A stretch of DNA of 64,000 nucleotides, taken from assembly GCA_029449235.1 (NCBI GenBank), contig JANATG010000001.1, positions 1,240,001-1,304,000 on the forward strand, read 5' to 3'. Both the position numbers and the translations under genes were made by a program. Below the pieces are notes generated by a model. That model did not search any database. It saw nothing but the letters and a program-made list of their open reading frames with translations, and had not been told where the DNA came from. The DNA comes from Linnemannia schmuckeri (lineage: Eukaryota > Mortierellomycota > Mortierellomycetes > Mortierellales > Mortierellaceae). Shown here piece after piece: positions 1 through 11,988 of the stretch (its first letter is position 1; every line of letters begins with the position of its first letter).

Positions 1-969
1 AAAACCAAGGCTGTTTATCAACCAACTTTCAAATTTCGCAAATGGGCCAAGAGCGAGAAAGACAGCACGCCGGTCGGGCAGGACAGATCCGTAGCGGATA
101 TTGAGACACATATGCTCCCTCTGCGAGGTCCTTCGTCGAATGTCATCAACTACATCAAGGAGCTGGAGCGCGTGGAGGAGCAGCTAAAGGGATTCTACAA
201 TGGTCCGGATGCCAAGTACAAAAGGCATCAATGGGACATGCAACGAGCACTCCACAGCGAGTTCCAACTTATCGCTCACCGTTTGCTTGAAATTGTGGGA
301 GGAGGACTCTGGATCCGCAGCGACCCCTCCAAACCTGTCATCATTGGTGTAGGGTTGGGCAAGTTTGGCACCAAGAGCGGACTGACATCTTTGCACTCCA
401 CTTTCCTGTCCTACCTTATACCTTTGGTAAGCATTGCCTTGTGTTTATTTATTAATATTGAAAAGACACTGCTACTACTGTGTTTGTGCATGATCAAGTA
501 ACTAATACAATGCCTTCATACTTCTCATTAGGCGCGCTCTCTTGGGTACATCGTTGTAGGATTAAACGAATATTATACATCCAAGAAGTGCCCAGCATGT
601 GGTCTCTTCGTCGCGCAAGTGGATCTTAGACGATTCTTCTGTTCGCACTGCCAAGTCTACCACCACAGGGATATCATGGCGGCTGAAAATATGGCCAACA
701 TTATACAGGGCTATCTCTTCGACCAGCAGCGCCCAGATTATCTCCACCCAATCGCCCCGGACGGAACCATGCTCTGGAAGCAGGAGCCCAGCAGCAGATC
801 CAGTACGAGCTCGGGAACTGTTAGTACCTCCTCCACCACTGGCCCCGCTTCGACCAAGACCGCTGCTGGTGGCTCCACCAAGGCTGCTCCTCCGTCCAAA
901 AGGCAACGCAAACGGTCGTCGACTGTCTCGAGTTTGGAGCAATCCTCCTCGAAGACAGCTAGGAAGTAG
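1..969 (+). CDS. Fanzor1-type RNA-guided nuclease (TnpB homologue), C-terminal part
   Basis: The frame is open from base 1, so the 5' end lies outside the window. Exon 1 is 1-426 and exon 2 is 532-969. The intron 427-531 (GTAAGC...TTAG, CTAAT branch-like site) joins in phase 0, giving 287 visible residues. The end of a RuvC-like nuclease domain is visible: a strand ending VIIGVGLGKFG, then SLHSTFLSYL, then NEYYTSKKCPACG, a CSHC knuckle and HRDIMAAEN. This is the OrfB/TnpB zinc ribbon (CPAC...CSHC) followed by the RuvC-III aspartate in HRD. After it come a Ser/Thr-rich tail and a basic nuclear-localisation-like stretch (SKRQRKR). Family knowledge: Fanzors are eukaryotic TnpB relatives that cut DNA guided by an RNA from the 3' end of their locus. 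The RuvC-I aspartate would lie upstream and cannot be checked. Activity is inferred only. The gene is convergent with CWC22, 165 bp away. Confidence 0.85.
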
Positions 970-1134
970 TTTAGAGTTTGAGTGTATCCGCAAATACACA
1001 TATCATGCTGGCAAGGCGGCAGTCCGCGCACTAATATGTTGCTACGGTGACGTATTTTGTGCGCCCATTGTCACCCAGCCGGCGGGCACGAGCTGATTTC
1101 ATTTTTATTCAAAAAAGGAAATAAAAAAACCGAG
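970..1134 (+). ncRNA. Candidate Fanzor guide-RNA (omegaRNA) region / 3' UTR
   Basis: This is the 165 bp between the Fanzor stop and the CWC22 stop. Three short perfect inverted repeats are visible: GTGTAT/ATACAC (982-987/994-999), GCGG/CCGC (1016-1019/1024-1027) and GGTGAC/GTCACC (1046-1051/1070-1075). For TnpB and Fanzor the guide RNA scaffold typically overlaps the 3' end of the gene and its downstream flank, so the location fits. It may equally be an ordinary convergent 3' UTR, and stems of 4-6 bp arise by chance. Confidence 0.25.
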
Positions 1135-3912
1135 TTATGACCGGGAGCGTGTGCGACGTCTACGGGATGATCGACGGCGACGACGGTCGTCCTCTGAGTC
1201 TGAGGACGACGAAGATTCACTTCCGGACGAGGAGTCTGTGTCTGAATCCGAATCCGTATCTGATCCTGATGATGACGAGTCCGAGTCCGAGTCCGAGTCC
1301 GAGTCTGAGCTCTCGACATCCTGTTGCTGGGCCATGATCGACTTTGGCGCATTCTACACGTTAGACAAAATAAAAAAGATTACATCAGTATCTAATACAT
1401 GGGAAGGAGGTGGTAGAGAGAAAATGATTCGGCAAGTCCAGAGGAGGGACATACTTTCAAATGTTCACGGAGATCGGTGGTTAAAGCACCAAGACCAATA
1501 CTGGTGAAAAAGTTGATGGCGAAACGAGTGCTCTTGGGGTTGTCCTTAGGGAACAAGCCAGAGAACCACTCGGCACAGTATGGGTCCTTGACACGCTCGT
1601 TCAACTTCTTCAATCCAAGAGACTCGACCAAATCCTGAAACAGGATCTTGATGAAAATCCGAGAACTGCTGGTCGTCTCCTCCTCGTTCAAATGGATTAC
1701 ACTCAAAACATCCCAGGGCAACGCATCTGTCGACATAAGATGGCCAAAGTACTTTGCAACATTGCGCAGAGGGTTTGTCTCCAGGCGATGGATAGTCTCG
1801 TAGTTGGTCGCGAAACACTCCTTGAAAGCCTCCGACCAGTCCCGGTTGATCTTCGAGAACCGCTCACCAACCAATCCGTAAAACTTTTCGTACGTACGCT
1901 CCTGAGAACAACACTCGATCACCATGTTGCACAGCTCAATCTATAAAGTGGAAGAAGAATAGGACATGGATATGAACACCTATAAATAAGAACTAAGAAC
2001 CAAAAAAAAAAAAAAAAAAAAAAAAAAAGCCGCCTGTAAAATTGACCAAAGATCAACTAGCTTACCTGTTGTCCTTGCTCCAGCTTGATCAACATTAACT
2101 TGTGACAACATTCCTCAAAGTTGAGAGAACTCTTGATCGTCAAATAGATAGTCTTGCGGAGGTTGACCAGGTTGGTATTGGTCCTGTCCTGAATCTCCAT
2201 CTTCTTCTGAAGTGCCTCCCTGCTTTCCTCACCGTCTTCCTCGTCTTCGTCTGATTCATCTGATCCAGATTCATCCGAGTCGTCGTCCTCACCCAAGATC
2301 TCAGCCTTGATCGCACCATATTTCTCCTCGTTCTCTAGATATTCAGGATCAAACTTAAAGACGTCTACACGATAGTAAGAGTACAGAAAAGCAGTTAGTA
2401 AACGACACCTTTTCTTGTTCTTCGAGAAAACATGACGTTCAAAATGAAAAGACGCTTGATACTTACTCAAGCCCTCCATAACATCCAAGTCTTCTTCGTC
2501 GAGTTCCAGAGTGTGCGTGATCTGCTCATCATCATCGACCAGATCGAGGTCGCTTCCAATGGGTGGGTTGTCCTTATACTTGTCCTTACGGATCTGGAAA
2601 AGGACCTCGATCATGTACTGTGTACGCTTCTCGATCTTGCCCTCGTGGAGAATGTTACGGAGTCTCTCAAAAACACCCTCGTTAGCTCCTGATGCCTCCT
2701 GAGAAAGGAAAGACCCCACTTCCTTCATGAATCCGACTGCAATTTCGATAGAGTCCTCTGTCGGCTGACCGAGGAGCAGGAAGAGGACCTTCAGAGCCAA
2801 AATCTCGTGCGCCACCCACTGATTCGTCAAATGGGCGATAAAAGTTGTGGTTGCCAAACAGGTTGCCTTGTCGTTTCGCTTGTACGCCTTTCTGAACTGT
2901 ACAATGAGGCGGGTGATAAGGAGCTCTCCGATCTGAGGGAGTTTTGTGTTGACAACTGCTACAACAGCAGCATAGACAGGTGTGAATGGCATCGATGCTG
3001 CCTGAGCCTTCATGATCGATTTGCAGAACAGTCCACGTCCACGAACCAAGTTCTCTCCAAACAACTCCGGGATGATAGCTTTGATGTTGGCAGCCGTAAC
3101 CTATATAAGTATTCAGACAATTGGTGAGTATATAATAAAAATGCGATAATGCGAGTGTGAACAGTGTTGTCCAGGGAGAGTCATACCTTGTTGATGAGAC
3201 CGTTAATACTCTTCTTGAGCGCCTCCCAGGCTATCCTCTGATATTCCTTTGAGGACTTGTCTGTAATCTGCTCCTGCATCATGCGAAGGCGTGCTGGTGG
3301 TATATATGCGCCTCCCGTGCGAGTCAGCGTCAGAGTCTTCATCTCCTCCACTGGATCCTGTCTTGGTCTCGGTGCTACTGGCGCTCTTTCCTCCATTTGC
3401 CTCTCGCGCTCCCTGCGACGCTCCTGGTTCACATCGTAAATCCCGCGAGAAGGTGGGGGTCCACGTCCACGAGGCCGCTCGTTCGATCTATCCCTGTTGC
3501 GATCTCTAGAGTGATCTCTGTGGCGATCACTTGAGTCGTCCCTTCGACTCTTGTCCACATGACTGATAGATGTATCATCCCTCCTGCTGTCGCGTCTTGG
3601 CGAGCCGTCGCGTGAGTCTGCCTTTCTCTTGTTGGGTCTCCTGGGAGAAGGCGAGCGAGAGGGTGTGCGAGAAGGAGACCGAGATCTGCTCATGGACCGA
3701 CTCATTGACCTTTCACTACTCATCGACCTGCTCCTGGACCTAATGTTGTATCAAGTTTGGAGGCGCGGTTATTACACCTTTTTTTTCTTAACAGTAACAC
3801 CCCTGACAAACACGTTGTCACAAAAGACAAATTTCAAAAAGTCAAGGACACAATGTTACCTGTCTCGTCCTGAACTCGCCTCTGGCTTGACGATGACGCT
3901 CTGGACTTCCAT
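1135..3912 (-). CDS. CWC22: Pre-mRNA-splicing factor CWC22
   Basis: Exons on the minus strand are 3912-3860, 3739-3187, 3100-2467, 2364-2066, 1940-1455 and 1353-1135. All splice sites are GT-AG and phases agree, giving 747 aa. CWC22 is a spliceosome (Complexed-with-Cef1) component. In animals it also escorts eIF4A3 for exon-junction complex loading. The order is an Arg/Ser-rich N-terminus (residues about 15-100), a MIF4G domain (about 180-415, including VRGRGLFCKS and GLNVFKFDPEYLENEEKY), an acidic linker, an MA3 domain (about 485-675, ending LREHLKNAPK) and an Asp/Ser then Arg-rich tail. The start is the ATG at 3912, because the first exon joins in frame to the RS region. The intron 1941-2065 holds a 27-base A run on the plus strand. 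Length and order match the family. Confidence 0.95.
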
Positions 3913-5019
3913 GGGGGTGTTTAATGTGTATTGATGGTTGAGGACGAGAGGTGGCACTCTTTTTTTTTTTTTTTTTTTTTCCTCGCGAATTTGCGAACGG
4001 TGACGTTAAGTTGCTTGGATTTAGATTAATCAGCGAGGAAGTAACTAATTTCCAAATATAGCAAATGAATGCTTGTTGCCACTATGTAGACAGAGCTATG
4101 CCCTGAGTACCTGTTGGGCTTGATGCATGTCTTGGACACCTGATGATGAAGCACTACGGCGAAGAAGGATACGGGGGTGGTATCCACAACTTTATTTGAC
4201 CCATATCTGCGTTATCCTTAAGTATAACTGCTCTCGGACTTGCAGGCATTCAATGACCACCTTTTTCGTTAGGTAGCGGTGCCGGGAGCACTTTACAAGT
4301 GATCAGACACTCTTTGGTATAGCGCGTTTACTCTGTTTCACAGAGTAGGCGCCAGATAGTGACAAATGATGCGGTCATTGATAAAACCATAAGGTGTAAA
4401 GACAACAACTGACGCGTCGGGTTATGTTTAGCCTAGGGATTTTCCTAGGCGAGGCTGTTCAAAGTCGGCCGAGTGCTATCCGCATACCATGCGACTCTCA
4501 GCCTTTTTTTTTTGTAACAGCTGTTTTCAAATGTTTTGATGGTATTGACTATGTCTGTCCCTCTCCAAATTGAACTATGTGCACTTGAGTAAAGCGACTG
4601 GCTGGCGGACGGACAAAGTATATGTATGAGGTAGGATTGGTGGCTTGGTTTGATTTTCTTTTTGACTTGAAAGTTGCTTTTTTCACTTTTGTATCCCTCT
4701 CTCACCTCCACTCTCATCACAACCCACCTTGTTTGCATTCAACCGTACGCTGTACCCATCCTCACTCACACATCCAACAAACTGTTCACTTTCATTTCTT
4801 TGCTTCAACTGCCAACACTCGCTTGAAGCTACTCTACCCTCACACTCACAACCCTTGTAATACTCTCGTGAGTGGTCCGCCTACGCTTTCCATTTTTTTT
4901 ACGCGTCAGTAGTTAGACCATAGGGAAACATAACAACCGTCAAAAAAGAGATCACCTTGAACTAACATCACCCTCTCCGGACTCGACCATCACCACTAGC
5001 ACCCGATTCAAACAACAGT
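3913..5019. other. Divergent intergenic region, CWC22/ISWI promoters
   Basis: No credible coding region. It holds the upstream regions of CWC22 (-) and ISWI (+), a 21-base T run at 3960-3980 and a T run at about 4504-4513. The middle (4081-4500) is not low-complexity and contains several inverted repeats, for example ACTCTG-TTTCA-CAGAGT near 4330 and GCCTAGG/CCTAGGC at 4431-4450. The ISWI side is pyrimidine-rich, like other 5' regions here. Confidence 0.6.
4431..4450. repeat. Inverted repeat GCCTAGG/CCTAGGC
   Basis: A perfect 7-bp inverted repeat with a 6-base loop lies between CWC22 and ISWI, 54 bases before a T run. It could be a hairpin in an unannotated transcript, or chance. Confidence 0.5.
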
Positions 5020-8000
5020 ATGGACAGTGAAGTGGTATGTCCCCTGCTGTTTACTTTCTTAGCATGACTCCTCACTCTGTTTGAATTCCCTCTGTGTTCT
5101 CCCATCCGGAACTGGACTGCCCTTACCCTTCACTACGCTGTCACAGTCCCGCTCACATTTTGCGCTTTTTGTTGTTGTGATATTCAATTAGACAATGGCT
5201 CACGTCTCTGAGGATGAGGTCATGCACAGTGTAAGTTAACCAAACAGTGCTAAAAGTCATCTAGCATTGAAGCACCACTGACCGCCTTTTACACTCAAGC
5301 TCTTCCATACTCATTTTATCTCGTTTGAAATTTACTTTGTTATTTCTTTCAGGGCGATGAGACTACGACAGCCACCAAGATGACAAAAAAGGAGCAGGAG
5401 AAGATCGAAAAGGCTGAGCGCAAGGTCCAGCGAGAGAACCAACGCGAGCTGATCCGGCAACAAAAGGAAAACTTTGAAAATGACACTGCCAGGATGGAAA
5501 AGGAGAAGGTAAGGTCACATTGCAATCTTCTGACGTTTTCTTGTCATTGAAGATTAAACCGCAAGGCTGACAAGAGACTACATCTCCATCACATAGCTCG
5601 TCGATACCTCCAACCGCATCTCATACCTTCTTGGCCAAACAGGTACATACATTGGAAGAAGGATCTTGGCCATCATTGACGTATTAGGTACACGTGTCAA
5701 CGTCCACCCGATCTATTGAACTTATGATCGGTAACTTTTGATGATAATATAGAGCTGTTCAAGCATTTCATCGATCTGAAGAAGGCCAAGGATCCCGAGT
5801 TCGCAAAGCTGTTGAAGGAGCGCGGTATTGAGCAGAAGGAGAAGGAGAAGGGCCCCAAGGGCTCTCGCCAGGGTCGCAAGACCGAGAAGGAGGAAGATCA
5901 GGAACTCTTGAACGACGAGGAGAACGAGAACGACGACAGCTCTTTTGTTTTCACAGAGTCGCCTGCCTGTAAGGATCGTGAATTTCTAATTTGATCGCGA
6001 AGCATGATGTCGATCAACTTACACCTTTTCTAACGTATCTGTTTTGTCCGCTTCGGTCTACTCTAGATGTCAAGAATGGAACTCTTCGCGACTATCAGAT
6101 TCAGGGCTTGAACTGGATGATTTCACTTTACAAGAATGGCATCAACGGAATTCTCGCTGATGAGATGGTATGCATATGAGAAAGGATCTTATCCGCCAAA
6201 GGGTGTTCATGTTGACTAAGAATCATCTCTAACACACTTGACCTCGTTACATTGTTGCATAGGGTTTGGGAAAGACACTTCAGACGATCTCGTTCCTTGG
6301 ATATCTTAAGCACGTCCAGGGCGTCAATGGACCTCATTTGGTGATCGTTCCCAAGTCTACACTTCACAACTGGAAGAGCGAGTTTAACAAGTGGCTTCCC
6401 GACGCCAACGTCTTTCTTCTTCACGCCCACAAGGAAGAGCGTGTAAGTTGTACAACGCCAAAAAAGTCATCCCTCCTATTTTTTTTTTTTGCTTTGCATG
6501 AAACGTTAACGCTATGGGCAACTCGAAATTTTTTTACAACCTTAGGGCGATATGATTCAATCGAGGCTTTTGACTCAGGATTTTGACGTTTGCTTGACTT
6601 CTTACGACATCTGTCTTCTCGAAAAGACTCACCTCAAGAAGTTCGCCTGGCAGTATATTGTCATTGACGAGGCCCACCGTATCAAAAACGAAAACTCTCA
6701 GCTCTCACAGATCATTCGCGCCTTCAACTCCAAGAACCGTCTCTTGATTACCGGAACTCCACTCCAGAACAATTTGCACGAACTTTGGGCGCTTCTCAAC
6801 TTCTTGCTCCCCGACGTTTTCAGCTCCTCCGAGGACTTTGATTCTTGGTTCGAGAACCAGGGTGGTGATCAGGATAAGGTTGTTCAGCAGCTGCACAAGG
6901 TGTTGCGTCCATTCTTGTTGCGCCGTATCAAGTCGGATGTCGAAAAGAGTTTATTGCCCAAGAAGGAGATCAACTTGTACGTCGGTCTCACCCCTATGCA
7001 GCGGCAATGGTATCAGCGTATTCTCGAGAAGGATATCGATGCAGTTAACGGAGCAGCCGGCAACAAGCGTGAAGGAAAGACTCGACTCTTGAATATTGTG
7101 ATGCAGCTGCGCAAGTGCTGCAATCATCCCTATCTCTTTGACGGCGCGGAGCCTGGCCCGCCCTACACCACAGAGCAGCACATTATCGACAATGCAGGAA
7201 AAATGGTCGTTCTGGACAAGCTGTTGAAGCGCATGAAGGAGCAAGGATCGCGCGTCCTGCTGTTCTCTCAAATGAGTCGTGTTCTGGACATTCTCGAGGA
7301 TTACTGCGTTTTCCGTGGATACGGTATGCTTGTTTTTTTTTCGTGATTGACGAAATAGTATTCTCATGCTTGGTAGACCGAGTAGAGCTTCGAAGTTCTC
7401 ACACTTCATTTGCTCGCCTACGTATAGAATATTGCCGCATTGACGGCCAGACCAACCACGAAGACAGAGTGACGGCAATTGACGAATACAACAAGCCCGA
7501 CAGCTCCAAGTTCATCTTCCTGTTGACAACCAGAGCTGGAGGACTTGGAATCAACTTGGTCACTGCCGATATTGTTATCCTGTACGACAGTGACTGGAAC
7601 CCTCAGGTTGATCTTCAGGCTCAGGATCGTGCCCATCGTATCGGACAGAAGAAGCAGGTTTATGTCTTCAGATTTGTAACAGAGGTAAGCACATAATTAA
7701 TTGTCGTACAATTACTGTGGACATTGGTTAAAAAGATTGTGAACTGACATGATTATCATGCCTTTCGCACGATTAGAATGGTATCGAGGAAAAGGTGTTG
7801 GAACGTGCGGCACAAAAGCTTCGTCTGGATCAGCTTGTCATTCAGCAGGGACGCATGGCTCAACAACAAAAGGCGGCCAACAAAGACGAACTCTTGACTA
7901 TGATTCAGCACGGTGCGGCAGATGTCTTCAAGGGAACTTCCGACAACTTTGCCTACGACCCCGATATCGAGCAGATTCTTCGTCGTGGTGAGGAGAAGAC

Positions 8001-9491
8001 TTCTGAGCTCAACCAAAAGTACTCAAACGTCGGTATTGAGGATTTGGCTAAGTTCACGAACGCTGAGGGGAGTGCCTACGACTGGCAGGGCGAGGACTGG
8101 AGCAACAAGCGCAAGGCTGACGGCAGTCTGCTCTGGATCACACCCGCCAAGCGTGAGCGCAAGGCCAACTATGCGGTGGACGACTACTACAGAGATGCTC
8201 TCCGTGTTGCCCCCAAGCAGCCCTCTGTCAAGGCTCCTCGACCTCCAAAGGCACTCAACATCAACGACTTCCAGTTCTACCCAGAGCGCTTGAGCGAGCT
8301 CCAGGAAAAGGAGATCCTCTACTACCGCAAGTCGATCAACTATCGTGCCCTCAAGCCTGTCGGAAACGAGGCTGCCAACATGACGGAGGAGGAGCTTGAA
8401 GAGCACCAGCAACACGAGCAGGCCTTGATCGACACTTCTGAGCAACTGACTGAGGAAGAGATTGCAGAGAAGGAGAGGCTCTTGGAAGAGGTACATTTTA
8501 TATCATGCTGCTGCTGCGAACGCGCCTTACGCAGTGTTTAGGAAGAGACTAACGCAGGGCCCCTTACTGGCTTATGTCAATAGGGATTCGAAAACTGGAG
8601 CAAGCGTGATTTTATTGCATTCTACAAGGCATGCGAGAAGTTCGGTCGCAACTCGTTGACTGATATTGCCAATGACATCGAAGGCAAGACGTTGGCTGAG
8701 GTCAAGGCTTACTCCAAGGTGTTCTGGAAGCGCTATACCGAAATTGCAGGTAAGCAAATACCCATTTAAGTAGCATCTTTCATGGATTTTCTCACTAGAG
8801 CTATTATGCCATTGACACATTTTATGTTACGATATGTAGATCATGAGCGTATCATTGCCGCGATCGAGAAGGGTGAGAGCAAGCTCCAGAAGCAGTCAGA
8901 CATCCAGGATCAGCTGAGAGCCGTCATCCAGCGCCACCGCCAACCACTCCAGCAACTCAAGATTACATACAACCAGACAAAGACCAAAAACTTTACAGAG
9001 GAAGAGGATCGCTTCTTGATTGTGACCTTGGAGCGCCTTGGTTACGGTACAGACGATGTGTACGACAGGATCAGGGATGAGATTCGCAAGAGCCCCATGT
9101 TCCGGTTTGATTGGTTCTTAAAGAGCAGAACCACATTGGAGCTGTCCAGACGCTGTGCCTACCTTATCAAGTGCCTCATCGCCGACGACAAGACCGAAGA
9201 ACCCGCGAAAGCTTCCGTAAGTCCCATTCTTTATTGCCTCTGTTGATATTTGCCTTCCTGATGTGGAATCACGCCTACTCATTCTTTTCTTATTCAATTT
9301 AATAGAAGAAGGAAGATACATCAGTGAAGAAGGCCAAGGGCGCTTCGTCGGCTAAAGGATCGCCAGCAGCATCGCTCAAGGCGTCACCGGCGACATCGAG
9401 GAAAGGATCGCCAGCTGTTTCCAGCAAGTCGTCTCCTGCTCCCAAGGCATCTACAGCAACCTCCAGCTCTCGTTCAAGTAGAAGACGCTAA
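5020..9491 (+). CDS. ISWI: ISWI-family chromatin-remodelling ATPase
   Basis: Thirteen exons: 5020-5034, 5192-5230, 5353-5508, 5597-5642, 5753-5968, 6067-6167, 6263-6442, 6546-7323, 7428-7684, 7777-8490, 8584-8749, 8840-9216 and 9306-9491. All junctions are GT-AG and in phase, giving 1076 aa, normal for ISWI. It is the ATP-driven motor that slides and spaces nucleosomes in the nucleus. Visible parts are an acidic/basic N-terminus, a TELFKHFI segment, the SNF2 ATPase from about residue 157 (Walker A DEMGLGKT near 188-195, DEAH at 292-295), a helicase C lobe (about 490-640, ending AQDRAHRIGQ), and then HAND, SANT (about 835-890) and SLIDE (about 930-1010). The tail is Ser/Ala/Lys-rich (SPA repeats). 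The first exon encodes only five residues. ISW1 and ISW2 subtypes cannot be separated by eye. Confidence 0.96.
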
Positions 9492-9681
9492 ACGAGTCTC
9501 GGATCCTCTCCTTCCTCGCACCACCAAAAAAAAAATCGGCAACAATACTTTGCTTTTTTGTCTCCCCCTCTTCCCTCCTATCTCTCACTTTTATCATCAA
9601 AATAGAATAGTTATTGCAAATTAAAACGAAAAGATTACGAAATTGATTGATGTATTGGAAAAATGAATTTTGTCCGCTGGC

Positions 9682-10449
9682 TCAAGAATCGGCCATGGCT
9701 TGGATGTGTAACTTCAGAGTCATGTTGAACAAGCTGCGGGCGGAATCGCGATACTGTTTGAAATGGATCTGGATCGCGGGGATTTCGTCCGGTTGAGCCG
9801 CGAATGCAGTCAATAACACTGGTGGAGAGTCTACTGTAGACTCGTCCTGGTGCCAGTACGAGACCTCGACCATGGCATGGATCTCGGCCTCGCTTGCTGG
9901 TAACCGACCAGGGATATCTAGCATCGTGGCTAGGTCTTGTTCTGAGATCATAGCTGATGCTGCACATACTACAGTCGTTGCGGCAGAGGGAGGAGGACAG
10001 AGGAGATCGATGGATTGTTGGATCGAGGCTGCTTGAGGGTGTGAATCGACTGTTGTCGAGGACCAGAGGAGGACGTAGCCTTGAAGAGACATTTCTGGAG
10101 ACCGGACGTCCCTTGTGATCAGTCGACATTCTAATCCCTGCCCTTTCCCTCCTCTTACTGCTGCTGTTGGATTTGATTCCTTTGTTGAAAGAGTCTTGAA
10201 GGCAGGGTGGTGTATGACTTGAGGGACGAGGACTTGATGATAGAATGTCGTTGTCAAGGCAGGGGTGGGTAGTTGGAGGAGGAGGCATGGTTTGAGGCCT
10301 GCGAGGAGGAAGGAGAATTCTCCGTAGTGTAATGAGCAATACTCTAGTTGGGCGATTGTGGACCCTTCCTGGGAGTGTATCCAAGTGCGTTCTGCTGTGC
10401 GGAAGGCGGTATGCAGTTCTTGTGCGGCGGCGGTGGCGGCGGCTTCCAT
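9682..10449 (-). CDS. C1orf74-like (UPF0739/DUF4504-like) protein
   Basis: Single-exon frame of 255 aa from ATG 10449, convergent with ISWI (190 bp between stops). From memory of the family, three stretches resemble metazoan C1orf74: a GLKPCLLLQL strand, a LDIPGRLP segment, and a PPVLLTAFAAQPDE segment followed by a helix. No signal peptide, membrane span or catalytic motif is evident. The function of the family is unknown to me. The assignment is by eye and tentative. The open frame, codon use and lack of low complexity argue that it is a real gene. Confidence 0.65.
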   Translation of the reverse strand: MEAAATAAAQELHTAFRTAERTWIHSQEGSTIAQLEYCSLHYGEFSFLLAGLKPCLLLQLPTPALTTTFYHQVLVPQVIHHPAFKTLSTKESNPTAAVRGGKGQGLECRLITRDVRSPEMSLQGYVLLWSSTTVDSHPQAASIQQSIDLLCPPPSAATTVVCAASAMISEQDLATMLDIPGRLPASEAEIHAMVEVSYWHQDESTVDSPPVLLTAFAAQPDEIPAIQIHFKQYRDSARSLFNMTLKLHIQAMADS

Positions 10450-11988
10450 TGTCGTCAGGCAGGGGCGGTAAAGTTGAACAGGAAGGAGATGGGAGATGGA
10501 TCATGTTTTGATTAGTTGGTTGCTGATATTTTTAATTCGGTGAGTTAAGGGCTACACTCCGTTGTAAGTTATCTTTCAATTTTTTAGGAACAATGTCTTC
10601 AAACACGCGCTTGGAAAAACAGCACAGCTCCCGATCGACGAAGCATAGACTACTCAAACGTGCTCGCTCCTCTCCTTCTCTTCTTCTCATTTTTTTTGAT
10701 CTAATCTATAGGACACATCAGAGTGCAAACAAAAAGTGATAATGGCGCATCGCGTGACAGCAAGAGAAGAAAATGGTTGCTCGAGAAGAACAGCAAATAG
10801 CAGGTCTGAGAGAAAAATTGAAGAGACACGCGAAAGTTGAAAGGAGATGTCGCCATTTTTTGTAAAGATCACAAAAAATGAGGAAGAAAGGAGCTGAGTC
10901 TTGCGGCGTTTCAATAGAATAGCCCGCGCAAAAGAAAGCAAGAAACGAGAGAAGGAGCGTGTGTATATATATATGTGTGTGTGGTGTTAAGTGCTTGCGT
11001 GTCTAGTTAACTAAAAATGGTAGTGGTTGAATAGGCAAGCGGACCTTCGTTCCTTTCTTTTTTGCGCTCTGTGTTGAGTTCCTGTCTTGTTCTGGATTAT
11101 TAGTGTAGGTGCCACGGGGCGATCAAAAGAAAGAGAAAATGCTGAGATCGATGGATCAAGAGCTTCTTGTCAACTCAGGAACAAAGTCCTTTTTTGAGTT
11201 TGTGGTTGAAAATATTGGACACTAACACTGACACTAAAGCATGAAATGAATGAGATTTACTTTCATGGTTGGTCGTTGCGTGCGACAAGGTGTGGAGGAG
11301 GAAAGTCTGGTAGGGAAGTGCAATGCAGCAGTGCGGGCTAGGGGAAAAGAGATGAGAGGACAAAGTAGGGGAAAGTTGGGTTGAGTCCCAGTCCGTAAGA
11401 TTTTTCTCATTTGAGAAGAGTTCTAAAAGAGGCGAGTGGGAGCACAAAAAACGGCGAACGACCTTTCCAAACTATGTGTGTCCCTTTACTTACCCCACAC
11501 ATTTTTTTCAATTGGATTCATTTGGATCCACAGAGAAAATACAGAAATGTATTTTTCTTTATGTGCAAACACGTTGGGGTTGGGATCGCTATTATTTTTT
11601 CTTTATTGTTCTTTCCCTCACCCCACCATCGAGATGCATGGAGGGCCATATGGGTGGCACACATACAGACAAACATGGCCACATGGATATCAACAACGTT
11701 TCCCAAAAGGACGAGGCTACAAAGAGAAGAGTGAACCCACTTCTCAACTTTTTTTCCACTTGCTTGGGTGATCGCTCCCCTTCTTTTCAATACCCCGCCC
11801 TCTTTCTGTCTTCGACTCCCGCCCAGACAAAAACAGAAGCAAGCCCACGGTGGGCCAATCTTAAGGCGTTGCAACAGTGGCGGACCTTGGATTTTTTGCT
11901 TTCTATTGAATCGCCTTCTTTTCCTTATTCCTCTGCGTTCAATTGAATAGGAAGAGTTATTTTTTGTTGTTCCTTGTTTGCTCTGTCT

